Virus record (IMG/VR): IMGVR_UViG_3300005056_000001
Location: 126,001-190,000 of that record
Origin: a virus
Direction: 5' to 3' (one strand)
Length of the DNA stretch: 64,000 nucleotides
Below are positions 7,569 to 15,999 of this stretch, piece after piece (position 1 is the first letter of the stretch; every line of letters begins with the position of its first letter). The notes under the pieces were generated by a model. It made no database searches. It was not told where the DNA came from and saw only the letters and a program-made list of their open reading frames with translations. The translations under genes were made by a program, and so were the position numbers.

Positions 7569-9131
7569 TTAAACCTTGACATTTATAATTTTGCCTGCTA
7601 CAACCAAGCGATTGTCGCCATCAATTATTTTATAAATCACGGCACCTTCTCCGTGGGCATACTCGTCGATGTCATACCTAAACACAGAACCCTCAATGTT
7701 CCTGTATTGTTTGGTTCCTATTTCCATAATCGTGAAAGAAGGAACGGTATTTTGGATTGGGTTGTCAATAGTGGCGGTACTGCTGTCCCTTGGGTTCTTT
7801 TCTTCGTACTTGCGATTAAACTCGACCGAGTTTGTTAGGTCTTTGTTGTACACACCCACGATATCAACAACTTGCTTGACAGGGTATAACGTAATCTCGG
7901 CGGTACTAAAGCTCTGAATATAGACAGCCTTGTCAACCTGTACAATTGTTGGTGCATCAAACACGGCCTGCATCTCGGTGATGTTCTGTGTGATATTATT
8001 TATTAGGTTGTACTCCTCTAAATCAACATCAAATGTGACCCCAAACAAAGACGTTACGTCCGATATAAGTATAAACGAGGTCTTGATTATCGAGGCACCG
8101 TCCAATGTTGTTAAACGGCCTGTTATCGAAACCTCGATATGGTCTGTGGCACTGTTTAGGTTTGTTGGGTGATGGGTTATTGTGTTAAATGGTGCCAAGG
8201 AGTTTTCCACGAAAAGACTTGTGGTACCAACAGCACTATTTCCTATGTCATACTGAACCAACGACACCTCATAAATAAGCGAATTGAAGCTTATACCCTG
8301 TACCTGCAAATAGTCCTCCAAAACAAACCTTGTGTGTATCATCCTAAAGGTTACCTCACCATTGGTTTGTGACACCTCGATGTCGATGTCGTTGTTCTCG
8401 AATGACACCGCAATACTGTTCTCGTTGATTATTTCAGGAATAATCTTTGTGAATGTCAAGGCACTTTCCACAAACGGAACAATGCCTGTTGCAGGAAGCA
8501 CACTATATTCGACAAAAAGGGCCTCGGGTGTGTCTGTTCCAAACAACAATGTGTTTATCTCAACAGCATCAGGAGCAGTCATGGACTGTAAACGGGCAAT
8601 AGACAACAGTCTAAATTCTATTTCAGAATTATAGATAGTGCCATTAAGCACGATTTCTCGATCGCTTGCCACAATCTTAGGCAGCGTATAGTCATCATAA
8701 ATATTAACAAGGTCTACGATACCATTGGAACCCCTGTACTGAATCGAAAGGTATTGGAGCGCATTTGTGGCAGGGTTGTAATTGAAACCGCTCGCAAACA
8801 TTAGTTTGCACACAATAAAATCTAGGTTGCTACTCAGGGGTGACACCACAAAATTACTCAGCTCGGCATCATTATGAAAATTTGGGGCAAAATGTGTGTC
8901 AGGATAATAATTGGGAGTCGGGCTAAGGATTACCTTGTCGGTTCCGTTAAGTGTATTGGGGATATATCCGATGCTATTGGTGCGCTCCTCTATTTCACCG
9001 TCCTCGAATAGTAATTGCTGACGTGTATTGCCGTATTGATTCAGGTATAGATTTGTCGTGTTAAGATCCACACTATTGATGTCGTCACTTAAAATCAATA
9101 ATACATTGGGTGCTAAAACTATTTGTTGCAT
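7569..9131 (-). CDS. probable virion structural protein (beta-rich)
   Basis: 520 residues, rich in Val, Ile, Thr, Asn and Ser and poor in Lys and Cys, in short alternating hydrophobic strands, the look of phage tail, baseplate or fibre proteins. No transmembrane segment or catalytic motif. The last 70 residues (FTIMEIGTKQYRNIEGSVFR...) resemble a compact terminal beta domain. It is transcribed alone towards the strong terminator at 7508. Calling it structural is inference from composition and from the baseplate gene elsewhere on this strand. Confidence 0.55.
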   Translation of the reverse strand: MQQIVLAPNVLLILSDDINSVDLNTTNLYLNQYGNTRQQLLFEDGEIEERTNSIGYIPNTLNGTDKVILSPTPNYYPDTHFAPNFHNDAELSNFVVSPLSSNLDFIVCKLMFASGFNYNPATNALQYLSIQYRGSNGIVDLVNIYDDYTLPKIVASDREIVLNGTIYNSEIEFRLLSIARLQSMTAPDAVEINTLLFGTDTPEALFVEYSVLPATGIVPFVESALTFTKIIPEIINENSIAVSFENNDIDIEVSQTNGEVTFRMIHTRFVLEDYLQVQGISFNSLIYEVSLVQYDIGNSAVGTTSLFVENSLAPFNTITHHPTNLNSATDHIEVSITGRLTTLDGASIIKTSFILISDVTSLFGVTFDVDLEEYNLINNITQNITEMQAVFDAPTIVQVDKAVYIQSFSTAEITLYPVKQVVDIVGVYNKDLTNSVEFNRKYEEKNPRDSSTATIDNPIQNTVPSFTIMEIGTKQYRNIEGSVFRYDIDEYAHGEGAVIYKIIDGDNRLVVAGKIINVKV

Positions 9132-9198
9132 AATATATGGTTTAGTGTATGTACTTTTTTGTACATATATTTACAATAACTTCTATTAAAAAAATATT

Positions 9199-9516
9199 AT
9201 GACACGTGTACAAAGACCCTCAATAAAAAATAAACCAATAAGCGAATCAACAGACTTTCCAAGCTTCTATGGCATTGATGACATGGTTACCTTTATACCC
9301 ATGTTCCGCCATCAAGAAAAATATGGCATTGTTTTAAATTATGGCATTGGTAGAATTGTTGCCGTAAGATTTACCAAGGCAAAAGTATTCTACGATATCA
9401 TAGGCGACTATCATGGAATATTATTCGACAATGTGGACTCCAATAATCTCGAGTACCCTACCGAATATCTGAATATTCCCGACCAACAACCATTTCCCGA
9501 ATGCGAAAGAGTGTAA
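9199..9516 (+). CDS. hypothetical protein
   Basis: 105 residues with a basic N-terminus, then SH3-like short strands (FYGIDDMVTFIPMF, GIVLNYGIGRIVAVRF). Divergent from the virion gene across 67 bases. Function unknown. Confidence 0.6.
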   Translation: MTRVQRPSIKNKPISESTDFPSFYGIDDMVTFIPMFRHQEKYGIVLNYGIGRIVAVRFTKAKVFYDIIGDYHGILFDNVDSNNLEYPTEYLNIPDQQPFPECERV

Positions 9517-9549
9517 TAATTTTCAAATATTTTCTTGGTACTGTAACGA

Positions 9550-9587
9550 AAATTGTGTAGTATTGTGTTGTTACTAGCACACAATTT
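9550..9587. repeat. inverted repeat after the 9199 gene
   Basis: AATTGTGT (9550) and ACACAATT (9580) are perfectly complementary and about 22 bases apart. It may be a weak terminator for the upstream gene or part of the regulatory region of the LRR gene. Confidence 0.4.
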
Positions 9588-9628
9588 AAATTTGTGGCTA
9601 ATTATTTAGTCAAATAAAGCCCATTTTT

Positions 9629-9651
9629 GTAACAAATTGTTACTATTTTTG
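9629..9651 (+). promoter_or_regulatory. palindromic operator with -7 element
   Basis: GTAACAAATTGTTAC (9629-9643) is a perfect 7+1+7 palindrome. It abuts TATTTTTG (9644-9651), an exact TAnnTTTG match, and a third TTGTTAC half-site begins at 9649. The next ATG is at 9679. This is the arrangement expected of a repressor site over a promoter; the repressor is unknown. Confidence 0.5.
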
Positions 9652-9678
9652 TTACGGACTGAGCCACAAAGTATTACT

Positions 9679-10386
9679 ATGGAAAATAAAGAAAACATAT
9701 TCGCCCTGTTAAGAACTTGTGATGTTGCCAATATTAACCTAGCAATGGTATTGGACAAAGGGAATGGCGGAAATGTCTTTCGATACCTTGAGGATGATTT
9801 TAAGGAAATGTTAGACACAATCAAAAGAGAGAAGTCATTGGATACTGAATCTGTGTGGAGGTTTCTATTTAAATCGGTCGGATTGGTAGAGGATTATGGC
9901 AGTATAACATACATACCAAAAAATATTGGGCTGTTACAGAACCTTGAAATTGTTGCCATTAAACAGTGTAACATCGAAACTATTCCTGAATCGTTTTTTG
10001 AACTCAAAAATCTTACAGAAATAACTATTAGTTATTGCAATCTGAGAAGTATATCTGAAGGGTTTTCGTGCCTCACAAAATTAGATTATCTTAATTTAAG
10101 TGATAACAACATCGAACGCATACATCCGAAATTTAACGGCCTTAAAAAATTGGAATTTCTTAATTTGTCTAACAATAACATTAATCATATTCCTGATTGT
10201 ATCTATGAAATGTCTACGTTATGTACATTATTTTTGGGTAATAATAACATTACGACAATATCTAATAAAATAGAAAATTTGTCTTCGTTAATGTGCATAT
10301 CCTTGAGAGAAAACAACATAACAACACTTCCTACATCAACAAATGCTTTGGATGTGCTTAAACAATTTTTCACCATAACAGACTAA
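9679..10386 (+). CDS. leucine-rich repeat protein 1
   Basis: 235 residues from ATG 9679; the start is set by similarity of MENKENIFALLRTCDVANIN to the N-terminus of the LRR gene at 60903. An N-terminal helical region (1-75) is followed by about six LRR units of 22-23 residues (L..L..L.LS.NNI..I). No signal peptide or membrane anchor, so it probably acts inside the cell or virion as a binding protein. One of four LRR genes in the window. Binding partner unknown. Confidence 0.85.
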   Translation: MENKENIFALLRTCDVANINLAMVLDKGNGGNVFRYLEDDFKEMLDTIKREKSLDTESVWRFLFKSVGLVEDYGSITYIPKNIGLLQNLEIVAIKQCNIETIPESFFELKNLTEITISYCNLRSISEGFSCLTKLDYLNLSDNNIERIHPKFNGLKKLEFLNLSNNNINHIPDCIYEMSTLCTLFLGNNNITTISNKIENLSSLMCISLRENNITTLPTSTNALDVLKQFFTITD

Positions 10387-10389
10387 AAC

Positions 10390-10800
10390 ATGAAAAATAG
10401 AAACCAACCAAAAGACTTATACACAACACGAAGAAGGTTTGAAACTATAATGTACGACAAATTTGTCGAGGCCAACATGTATGACGACGACAAGGTAGAA
10501 GCAATCGAAGCCCATGCCATTGCCAAAAAGATTGAAAATGTTTACGAAGACATGGATGCCTATATAGAACAAGAAGATTACGAACTAACATTTTCCGAAG
10601 CAGTAGAAGTGTTATTCGAAAATGGGTGTGTGGTAATAAGAGGCGAAGACTTTAAAGAAGGCGTTTATATTTTCAGCCGTGACAGTGTGTTATACACAAA
10701 AGGTAAGGATTCTGCTCCGATATTGTTTGTGTTGTCTAGAAGAGACTTTGAACAAAAATGGAAATGTCTAAGCACGACCGAGGCATGGAAATTAAAATAG
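10390..10800 (+). CDS. hypothetical protein
   Basis: 136 residues, acidic in the centre, starting 4 bases after the LRR stop, so probably coexpressed. It ends two bases from the convergent stop of the ADP-ribosyltransferase-like gene. No recognised domain. Confidence 0.65.
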   Translation: MKNRNQPKDLYTTRRRFETIMYDKFVEANMYDDDKVEAIEAHAIAKKIENVYEDMDAYIEQEDYELTFSEAVEVLFENGCVVIRGEDFKEGVYIFSRDSVLYTKGKDSAPILFVLSRRDFEQKWKCLSTTEAWKLK

Positions 10801-10801
10801 T

Positions 10802-11317
10802 CTACAGACCTTCTTTATGTTTTTCCTTGGCCAATTGCTCGACCTCGGAGTCCTCATATCTTTTGTGTGACACAATGGTAATCTGTTCGACATCAAAAAC
10901 GGCATATTCATAGCCGATCTCGGGCTCTTCTTGATTAAGGGCAATAACCGCATCATAGTCACCCTTTCTTGCACGGGCTAGTACTTCCTTTGACATGTCG
11001 TCTGTCGTCCTGATAAACATAGGATTTTCGATGTCTAGGCGGCATGTGATTACACATGGCGTGAATGGTTCATAGTCCGTTGGTAGTCCGTCGGCAACTA
11101 ATTTATACATAAAGGCATTTACCTTGTCTATGAGTCTTGAGTATACCTGTGCGGTGTTTTTTGACGAAGAGAAATGTAGTGCAACCTCATCGGCTTTCTT
11201 GTCTGTTCGTTCTCCCTTAAATTCTGTGGAAAATTGGTCAAACACCTTTGGTGTTCCGTGATATACCTCCACGTTTTTGTACGGGACTTTTGGGATTGTT
11301 TCTACGATTCTTCTCAT
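10802..11317 (-). CDS. ADP-ribosyltransferase-like protein, candidate packaged protein
   Basis: 171 residues. 'VEVYHGTPKVFDQFSTEF' (about 16-33) and 'LHFSSSKNTAQVY' (about 47-59) match the first strands of phage ART-type ADP-ribosyltransferases (PARP-like fold, YHGT and F.S motifs). A later 'YEYAVFDVEQITIV' segment fits the last core strand. T4 Alt is a head-packaged ADP-ribosyltransferase whose first residues are removed by the prohead protease; here the N-terminus MRRIVE has an I-x-E site like its neighbours MRRIIE and MRRVYKSLNE. Packaging and injection are inferred. Catalytic activity is not certain, as a Glu active site was not located. Confidence 0.6.
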   Translation of the reverse strand: MRRIVETIPKVPYKNVEVYHGTPKVFDQFSTEFKGERTDKKADEVALHFSSSKNTAQVYSRLIDKVNAFMYKLVADGLPTDYEPFTPCVITCRLDIENPMFIRTTDDMSKEVLARARKGDYDAVIALNQEEPEIGYEYAVFDVEQITIVSHKRYEDSEVEQLAKEKHKEGL

Positions 11318-11318
11318 G

Positions 11319-11627
11319 TTATGCCTGTACTATTCTGATTGAAGAAAAATGTTTTGAGGTTGCCGTAAGCCGAACCAACTTTCTTTGGGTGGCAGTATAC
11401 TCGGCGATCTCAAAATCATAAAACTTTATACTGTCCTCGCCATCTGCAAACAGAATACTGTCCTCGCCAATCGAAATTTTAACATCATACATCTTTATAC
11501 AGGCACAGGCATTTCCTTCGATGGAGGCCTCTATTTTTAGGTTCTTTCCGACCAATTGTTCCATGTCTGCCACGGATTGGAGCGAGTCGTCTGTCAACCC
11601 CTCAACACTTTCGATTATGCGTCTCAT
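11319..11627 (-). CDS. hypothetical protein with MRRIIE N-terminus
   Basis: 102 residues from ATG 11627; a longer frame reaches 11663 but MRRIIESVEGL matches the N-terminal style of its neighbours. Small beta-rich body (ILFADGEDSIKFYDFEIAEY). It directly precedes the ART-like gene with a 1-base gap. Candidate internal head protein; see findings. Confidence 0.65.
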   Translation of the reverse strand: MRRIIESVEGLTDDSLQSVADMEQLVGKNLKIEASIEGNACACIKMYDVKISIGEDSILFADGEDSIKFYDFEIAEYTATQRKLVRLTATSKHFSSIRIVQA

Positions 11628-11687
11628 TTTTAATGATTTTATTGTTAATATTGTATGTACCAATGTTCGGGAGGAGGTGTTCTTACT

Positions 11688-11864
11688 CTACAACCAATCT
11701 TGTATCTGTCGTTTAATGGCAGACAACGCCCAAGCATCACCACTCGAAATTTCAACATGGTGCTGTTTGATGTAGTCTTGAACCATTTTAGAACGCTCTT
11801 TAGTCCCTTTTTTAGACTTAATCACTGTATCGGTTTTTGTATTAACACCCTTCGATTTTTTCAT
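11688..11864 (-). CDS. small basic protein
   Basis: 58 residues (MKKSKGVNTKTDTVIKSKKG..., ending IKRQIQDWL). Strongly basic N-terminal half, then a short amphipathic helical region. It fills the gap between 11627 and 11944 in the direction of its neighbours. Function unknown; short length makes it tentative. Confidence 0.5.
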   Translation of the reverse strand: MKKSKGVNTKTDTVIKSKKGTKERSKMVQDYIKQHHVEISSGDAWALSAIKRQIQDWL

Positions 11865-11943
11865 ATTTAATTATCTTTAATCTTTGCTAAAAAATGCCAC
11901 GTTTAGCTCCTTGGTACTTATGATTATATACAACATGGTCGTT

Positions 11944-11997
11944 TTTTAGCATACCCAACTATCGGGTTTTGACATTTATAGTTGGGTATGCTAAAAC
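11944..11997. terminator. terminator hairpin, 19-bp arms
   Basis: TTTTAGCATACCCAACTAT (11944-11962) pairs with the segment 11978-11997 across a 15-base loop. It lies just downstream of the minus-strand gene that stops at 12011, with T-rich sequence at the exit on that strand. Confidence 0.8.
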
Positions 11998-12010
11998 ATA
12001 ATGTTTGTTA

Positions 12011-12364
12011 CTACTCTCTGAATAAGAATTTATATAGACGGTCTTTGAAAACAACATCCGTAAAAAGAGCTCGTGGTGAATCTTTACCTGTTATACTAAG
12101 AGCATTATAATCTATGTTAACAAGACCATTCAAGGATAACTTGATATCACCCCCACGTGTCTCAATCCATAACTTACCATTTTCTAATACTGCATAGACA
12201 GAAGCATCGGTTGTATATGAAAACACCTCGTCACTCTTTGATGGATTTGGTGAATTGTAAATAAAAATTCTCATTTCTCTTTTTGTGCCATTAATCTCTC
12301 TCAATAGCTCATTGAAATCCGTACTCCTTGTTGATTCGTTTAATGATTTATATACTCTTCTCAT
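12011..12364 (-). CDS. hypothetical protein with MRRVYKSLNE N-terminus
   Basis: 117 residues. The N-terminus MRRVYKSLNES contains L-N-E, a T4-type prohead protease consensus (L/I-x-E). The body is a compact alpha/beta domain (EMRIFIYNSPNPSKSDEVF, VLENGKLWIETRGG) of unknown fold. The shared MRR start links it with the two genes to its left, as a possible packaged protein. Confidence 0.65.
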   Translation of the reverse strand: MRRVYKSLNESTRSTDFNELLREINGTKREMRIFIYNSPNPSKSDEVFSYTTDASVYAVLENGKLWIETRGGDIKLSLNGLVNIDYNALSITGKDSPRALFTDVVFKDRLYKFLFRE

Positions 12365-12453
12365 AATTATATTTTGTTGTTAACGTTATATGCACCATAA
12401 TTTAAACTATCGCACATGTACTATTGGTTGATTTATTCAAGGATAAAATCGTA

Positions 12454-12677
12454 TTACTCCTCAGATTTCTTTTTCTTCTTTTTCCTTTTAAGATATGCCT
12501 TGTGTGACACATCCCCAATATGGGCTGCAAAATCTCCGCTCCCCTTATCACTGTCGGATGTTGTTTTTGTGTTGCCTGTTGCAGTCGGGTTGGGTGATGT
12601 TATTTCACCAATCCCGACCAAACCTTCAGGAGCCACGCTATCATAGCCACCATCTTCTTTTACTTTACTTTTTTTTT
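12454..12677 (-). other. -1 frame extension of the 669-residue protein (candidate programmed frameshift)
   Basis: A run of nine A on the minus strand (12669-12677) lies eight bases before the zero-frame stop. Slipping back one base on A AAA AAA leads into an open frame that continues about 70 codons to TAA at 12454. This frame has no ATG of its own near the start (only GTG, 12636). It encodes a Gly/Ser/Thr-rich tail (YDSVAPEGLVGIGEITSP, then GSGDFAAHIGDVSHKAY) ending in KRKKKKKK. The tail reads as a natural C-terminus rather than noise. It could be programmed -1 frameshifting, a recent indel, or a homopolymer error. Confidence 0.5.
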
Positions 12678-14669
12678 ACTCTCGGGTTCCTCGTCTGTGT
12701 ATTCGTCCTCTACCTCATTCCAAAAGTCGTCAATCAAGTCCTTGGGAATTTTACCCACCGACCCATACTCTTTGTACTTTGGAGTCTTCAATTTTTTGTC
12801 AAGAAATGCCTGATATTCTTTTTGGGTACCTTCGTTTAATAGATTATTACTGTTAACGTATTTATTAATATCCTTAAGGGTTTCTATATTATTAACCTCA
12901 AAGGCATATCCCTCCCAAGATACCGCCCAAAATTGTTTTGTGTCTTTATCGTAATATAGGTATTTTAACAAGTACGCCTTTGCAATCCAAGGACTCATCT
13001 TGATTTTCTGCATCCCTTTTAAAATACGCTTGGCTTCTTTGTTTGGCGCAGCTTCCTTGACACTCTTCTTATTCATAGACTTCTTGGCAATCGCAATAAT
13101 AGCGGCATCATCAATATCAGGATTATCTTTTTTAATCCCTGCAATCATATCGTCTACTTTTTCTTGTTTGTAATTGTCGCCATGTATTTTTTTGTACATT
13201 TTAGTAATTGCTTGTTTTGCGTCGATGTCTTTGGCTTCGTTTTTACCTTTCTTCTCGGGTTCCTCGTCGGTGTATTCGTCCTCTACCTCATTCCAAAAGT
13301 CGTCAATCAAGTCCTTGGGAATTTTACCCACCGAGCCATACCCTTTGTACTTTGGAGTCTTCAATTTCTTGTCAAGAAATGCCTGATATTCTTTTTTTGT
13401 GCCTTCTGCAAACACCTCGTATCCGTCAATAATATCCAACATACTGTTTAGGTTTTCAATCAGTGCCTTTGGTAAAAGAGCAACCGAATTATACCCCATC
13501 AAACGGGCCTGTCGTTCTGCAATTTCGCCATATTCGGCAATTGCCTCATCAACTGTTTGGTTGGATGTGTTTTTGAGGCGGTTCATAATATTACGAATAT
13601 TCTTGAACGGAAGAGGAATTCGTATCACATCCACCATTTGTTCGGGATCAACAACATTTCCATAAATCCAAGAATGGTGTCCGTCCATTAGGCGGTCTTC
13701 GTGGTCAATAAAATATACACGGTCAAACGGGTCATATGTCTCGTCATGAACCATACCCTTAACCTTTTCAACATTAAATTCTTGTTGTGACGCCTTTAGA
13801 TTCTTGATCTTCATTCGACTTTTCTTGGCATCCCACTTAAACATCATGTGCTTAACCGTGGCAGGAATATCGTTTATCTGTGGAAGATAGTCTCGATTGT
13901 ATCCTAGGTTGTTGTTTTTTGCCTTGGTTACAAAGTTTTCGATTGATGTGGTGTGCATCCCTTTTGTGATGTCCAAAACACTGTCATCAAATACTTCCCA
14001 AATATTTTTCTTATTAGATTTCATTATTGTTGTTCTTTTATTTTCGTTTTTTGGCTTTAATAATCTTGAGAATATACCTAAAACACCGCTAGGTTTAATA
14101 TTTTTGTTGTTATTATACTTTCCTTTCCATAAACCAAGCCCACTGCTTCCATCAAAAACCATTACTGTATCATAGTCGGATCGTGTTACTACTAAATCCC
14201 CCATCTCAAACGAGACATGGGCATACACAATAGGGGCATAGTTATTATCGAAATAACTTTTAATTTCTCTAGCTATACTATCATACTTCTTGGGTAGTAG
14301 AACGCCATCCATTCCGTAATCGCTGTCGCTTAGGTCGATACCATACGATTCGTATATACGCATAACGTGATAATTTGCGGATGGCAGTCCTTTTATATGA
14401 AATATATCCACAATCTCTTGGTCGGTATCAATTATTGCTTTGGTGATACCTTCTGCGTCTTTTCTTACAATAAATCCCCCACCCTCACTAACATACCGCA
14501 GGATGAAGATATTATTAGCCTTTTTGGTAAACATTTCCTTCATAATCTTTCGCCAAACAACCTTTCCGAATTTAGGCAAATATTTATGATTTTTAGGAAA
14601 AATTTTATTGAGCTTTTTTTCAAGGTTAGGGTATCTACTAACACCCATCCTTTCGGTTATGTTTTTCAT
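12660..14669 (-). CDS. large multi-domain protein with ParB-like motif and duplicated module
   Basis: 669 residues. N-terminus MKNITE carries an I-T-E site similar to T4 Alt. Residues 1-210 are an unrecognised globular region; Met216 (MKSNKKNIWEVF) follows a basic linker and could be an internal start or a fusion joint. Around residue 330 'FIDHEDRLMDGHHSWIYG' resembles the ParB-nuclease 'DGHHR' pattern. A 50-residue module (KEYQAFLDKKLKTPKYK..., to DEEPE) occurs twice, at about 420-472 and 611-663. Similar short modules occur at the ends of virion proteins of T4-like phages, to my recollection. A slippery A9 lies at the end. Confidence 0.7.
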   Translation of the reverse strand: MKNITERMGVSRYPNLEKKLNKIFPKNHKYLPKFGKVVWRKIMKEMFTKKANNIFILRYVSEGGGFIVRKDAEGITKAIIDTDQEIVDIFHIKGLPSANYHVMRIYESYGIDLSDSDYGMDGVLLPKKYDSIAREIKSYFDNNYAPIVYAHVSFEMGDLVVTRSDYDTVMVFDGSSGLGLWKGKYNNNKNIKPSGVLGIFSRLLKPKNENKRTTIMKSNKKNIWEVFDDSVLDITKGMHTTSIENFVTKAKNNNLGYNRDYLPQINDIPATVKHMMFKWDAKKSRMKIKNLKASQQEFNVEKVKGMVHDETYDPFDRVYFIDHEDRLMDGHHSWIYGNVVDPEQMVDVIRIPLPFKNIRNIMNRLKNTSNQTVDEAIAEYGEIAERQARLMGYNSVALLPKALIENLNSMLDIIDGYEVFAEGTKKEYQAFLDKKLKTPKYKGYGSVGKIPKDLIDDFWNEVEDEYTDEEPEKKGKNEAKDIDAKQAITKMYKKIHGDNYKQEKVDDMIAGIKKDNPDIDDAAIIAIAKKSMNKKSVKEAAPNKEAKRILKGMQKIKMSPWIAKAYLLKYLYYDKDTKQFWAVSWEGYAFEVNNIETLKDINKYVNSNNLLNEGTQKEYQAFLDKKLKTPKYKEYGSVGKIPKDLIDDFWNEVEDEYTDEEPESKKKVK
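12681..13407. repeat. in-frame direct repeat pair of about 150 bp
   Basis: Segments 12681-12833 and 13254-13407 are almost identical at the DNA level and 573 bases (191 codons) apart. They encode the duplicated KEYQAFLDKK module. Recombination between them would delete 573 bases in frame. Confidence 0.8.
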
Positions 14670-14791
14670 TATTGTTGTTTTAAGTATATTTTAATCTGAC
14701 TTGTAGTATGTACAAACCACAAGACCACGAACAACAAACGGTTTTTTGCGTTTATTAGATTAATACATCACCATTATTATATATAGAACAA

Positions 14792-15532
14792 ATGTTAGAC
14801 CATTATACACTTAAGAATATCCTTGTCTTTGACATCGAAACAGCATCAGGAGAAAAATCCTACAACGACCTAAGCGAGTCCATGAAAATGGCTTGGAAGC
14901 ATAAACATTCGCTCATAAAGGAAGAGATTAGTCTTGAGGCCTCCTACGAGAAGTTTGCGGCACTGTACCCCGAATTTGGACGGGTGGTGTGTATTTCGTG
15001 TGGTGTGACACTGAGCATGAAGGATGACGATGGAAAGCCTCGGAACAAGGTTATTACAGTTAAGTCGTTCTATGGGGATGACGAGGTAAAAATCCTGACA
15101 GATTTCGCAAAGACCATTACGGAATTTGACACCAAAAACCGTTCGACTTACCTATGTGGGCACAATATCAACAAGTTCGATATCCCGTTCCTTGCAAAGC
15201 GTATGGTTATTAATAGGCTTCCTATTCACAAAAAACTGTCCTTTGTTGGATTGCCACCATGGAAAATTGATTGGTGTATCGACACGATGGATGCATGGAA
15301 AATGGGCAATTTCCAAGGAGCAGAGTCTATTAAGGTATTGGCACCCGTTTTTGGAATCGAAACCCCAAAGGATGACATCGACGGGAGTATGGTATCAAAC
15401 GTTTTTTGGAATGAGAAGGGCGGAGATGTTCGCATTAAGGTATATTGTGTCAAGGACGTGATTGCAACCACCAAAATTTTGTTGGCAATGCGTAACGAGT
15501 CTATTGAATTGGAACATAATATCGTTAATTAG
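14792..15532 (+). CDS. DnaQ/PolB-type 3'-5' exonuclease
   Basis: 246 residues with the DEDD order: Exo I VFDIETA (11-17), Exo II GHNINKFDIPF (about 122-132) and Exo III YCVKDVIAT (about 216-224, YxxxD). Length and spacing match the stand-alone predicted exonuclease related to the proofreading domain of B-family polymerases. It would trim 3' ends of DNA in replication or repair. It is transcribed away from the packaged-protein cluster, separated by a 122-base divergent intergenic region. Confidence 0.85.
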   Translation: MLDHYTLKNILVFDIETASGEKSYNDLSESMKMAWKHKHSLIKEEISLEASYEKFAALYPEFGRVVCISCGVTLSMKDDDGKPRNKVITVKSFYGDDEVKILTDFAKTITEFDTKNRSTYLCGHNINKFDIPFLAKRMVINRLPIHKKLSFVGLPPWKIDWCIDTMDAWKMGNFQGAESIKVLAPVFGIETPKDDIDGSMVSNVFWNEKGGDVRIKVYCVKDVIATTKILLAMRNESIELEHNIVN

Positions 15533-15595
15533 GGCAATATGGTGTCTTAACAAAACATTAACATTTTTGGCTTAGGTGTTTTGATGTGGATGTTG

Positions 15596-15603
15596 TATAT
15601 TTG
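15596..15603 (+). promoter_or_regulatory. -7 promoter element
   Basis: TATATTTG is an exact TAnnTTTG match, 33 bases before the next ATG. TTTG at 15580 is only 12 bases upstream, so the -33 part is unclear. Confidence 0.4.
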
Positions 15604-15636
15604 AATATAATTATTATTCACATAAAACTATTTATT

Positions 15637-15951
15637 ATGAATTTATTCAAACCAACACCCATTGGCACACAGATTACCCGCCACAAAAAAAATATCAAAC
15701 AACGCCAACTAGTACTTGACAACCTAGACGATAAACGGAAGCTTGTTGTAGACGAGTTTGATTTGTACAAAAACTCGAACAACACGTGCGTCAACACATT
15801 TAAAAAATTAGAGGCAAAGATGGAGAAAATCGACAAAAAAATCGGCAACACCGAGGAAAGGGTTGATGGTTTACATTATGAGTTGGCAACATTGCTTCAG
15901 ATGAAAAAAAAAGGGGTGGCGGCTGTCAGAAAAACCGACTACAAAAAATAA
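15637..15951 (+). CDS. coiled-coil protein
   Basis: 104 residues from ATG 15637 (MNLFKPTPIG). Residues about 15-90 are an almost continuous charged helix (KNIKQRQLVLDNLDDKRKLV..., KLEAKMEKIDKKI), predicted to be coiled coil. Basic C-terminus. Bounded by its own promoter-like element and a terminator. Could be a scaffold or small structural protein; not determined. Confidence 0.7.
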   Translation: MNLFKPTPIGTQITRHKKNIKQRQLVLDNLDDKRKLVVDEFDLYKNSNNTCVNTFKKLEAKMEKIDKKIGNTEERVDGLHYELATLLQMKKKGVAAVRKTDYKK

Positions 15952-15962
15952 AAATACCACAA

Positions 15963-15999
15963 AAAAATACTGCCCCAAATCAGGGCGGTATTTTTTTGT
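15963..15999 (+). terminator. intrinsic terminator
   Basis: ACTGCCC pairs with GGGCGGT (one G-T pair), with flanking A and T runs ending in seven T. Closes the coiled-coil gene. Confidence 0.8.

Noticed and set aside
7669-8634. Several plus-strand frames opposite the 7569-9131 gene
   Set aside because: Short overlapping frames without domains, antisense to a single long frame of consistent composition.
13164-13451. Plus-strand open frames opposite the 669-residue gene
   Set aside because: Products are Phe/Val-rich antisense of the charged KEYQAFLDKK module and duplicate with the repeat; no start context.
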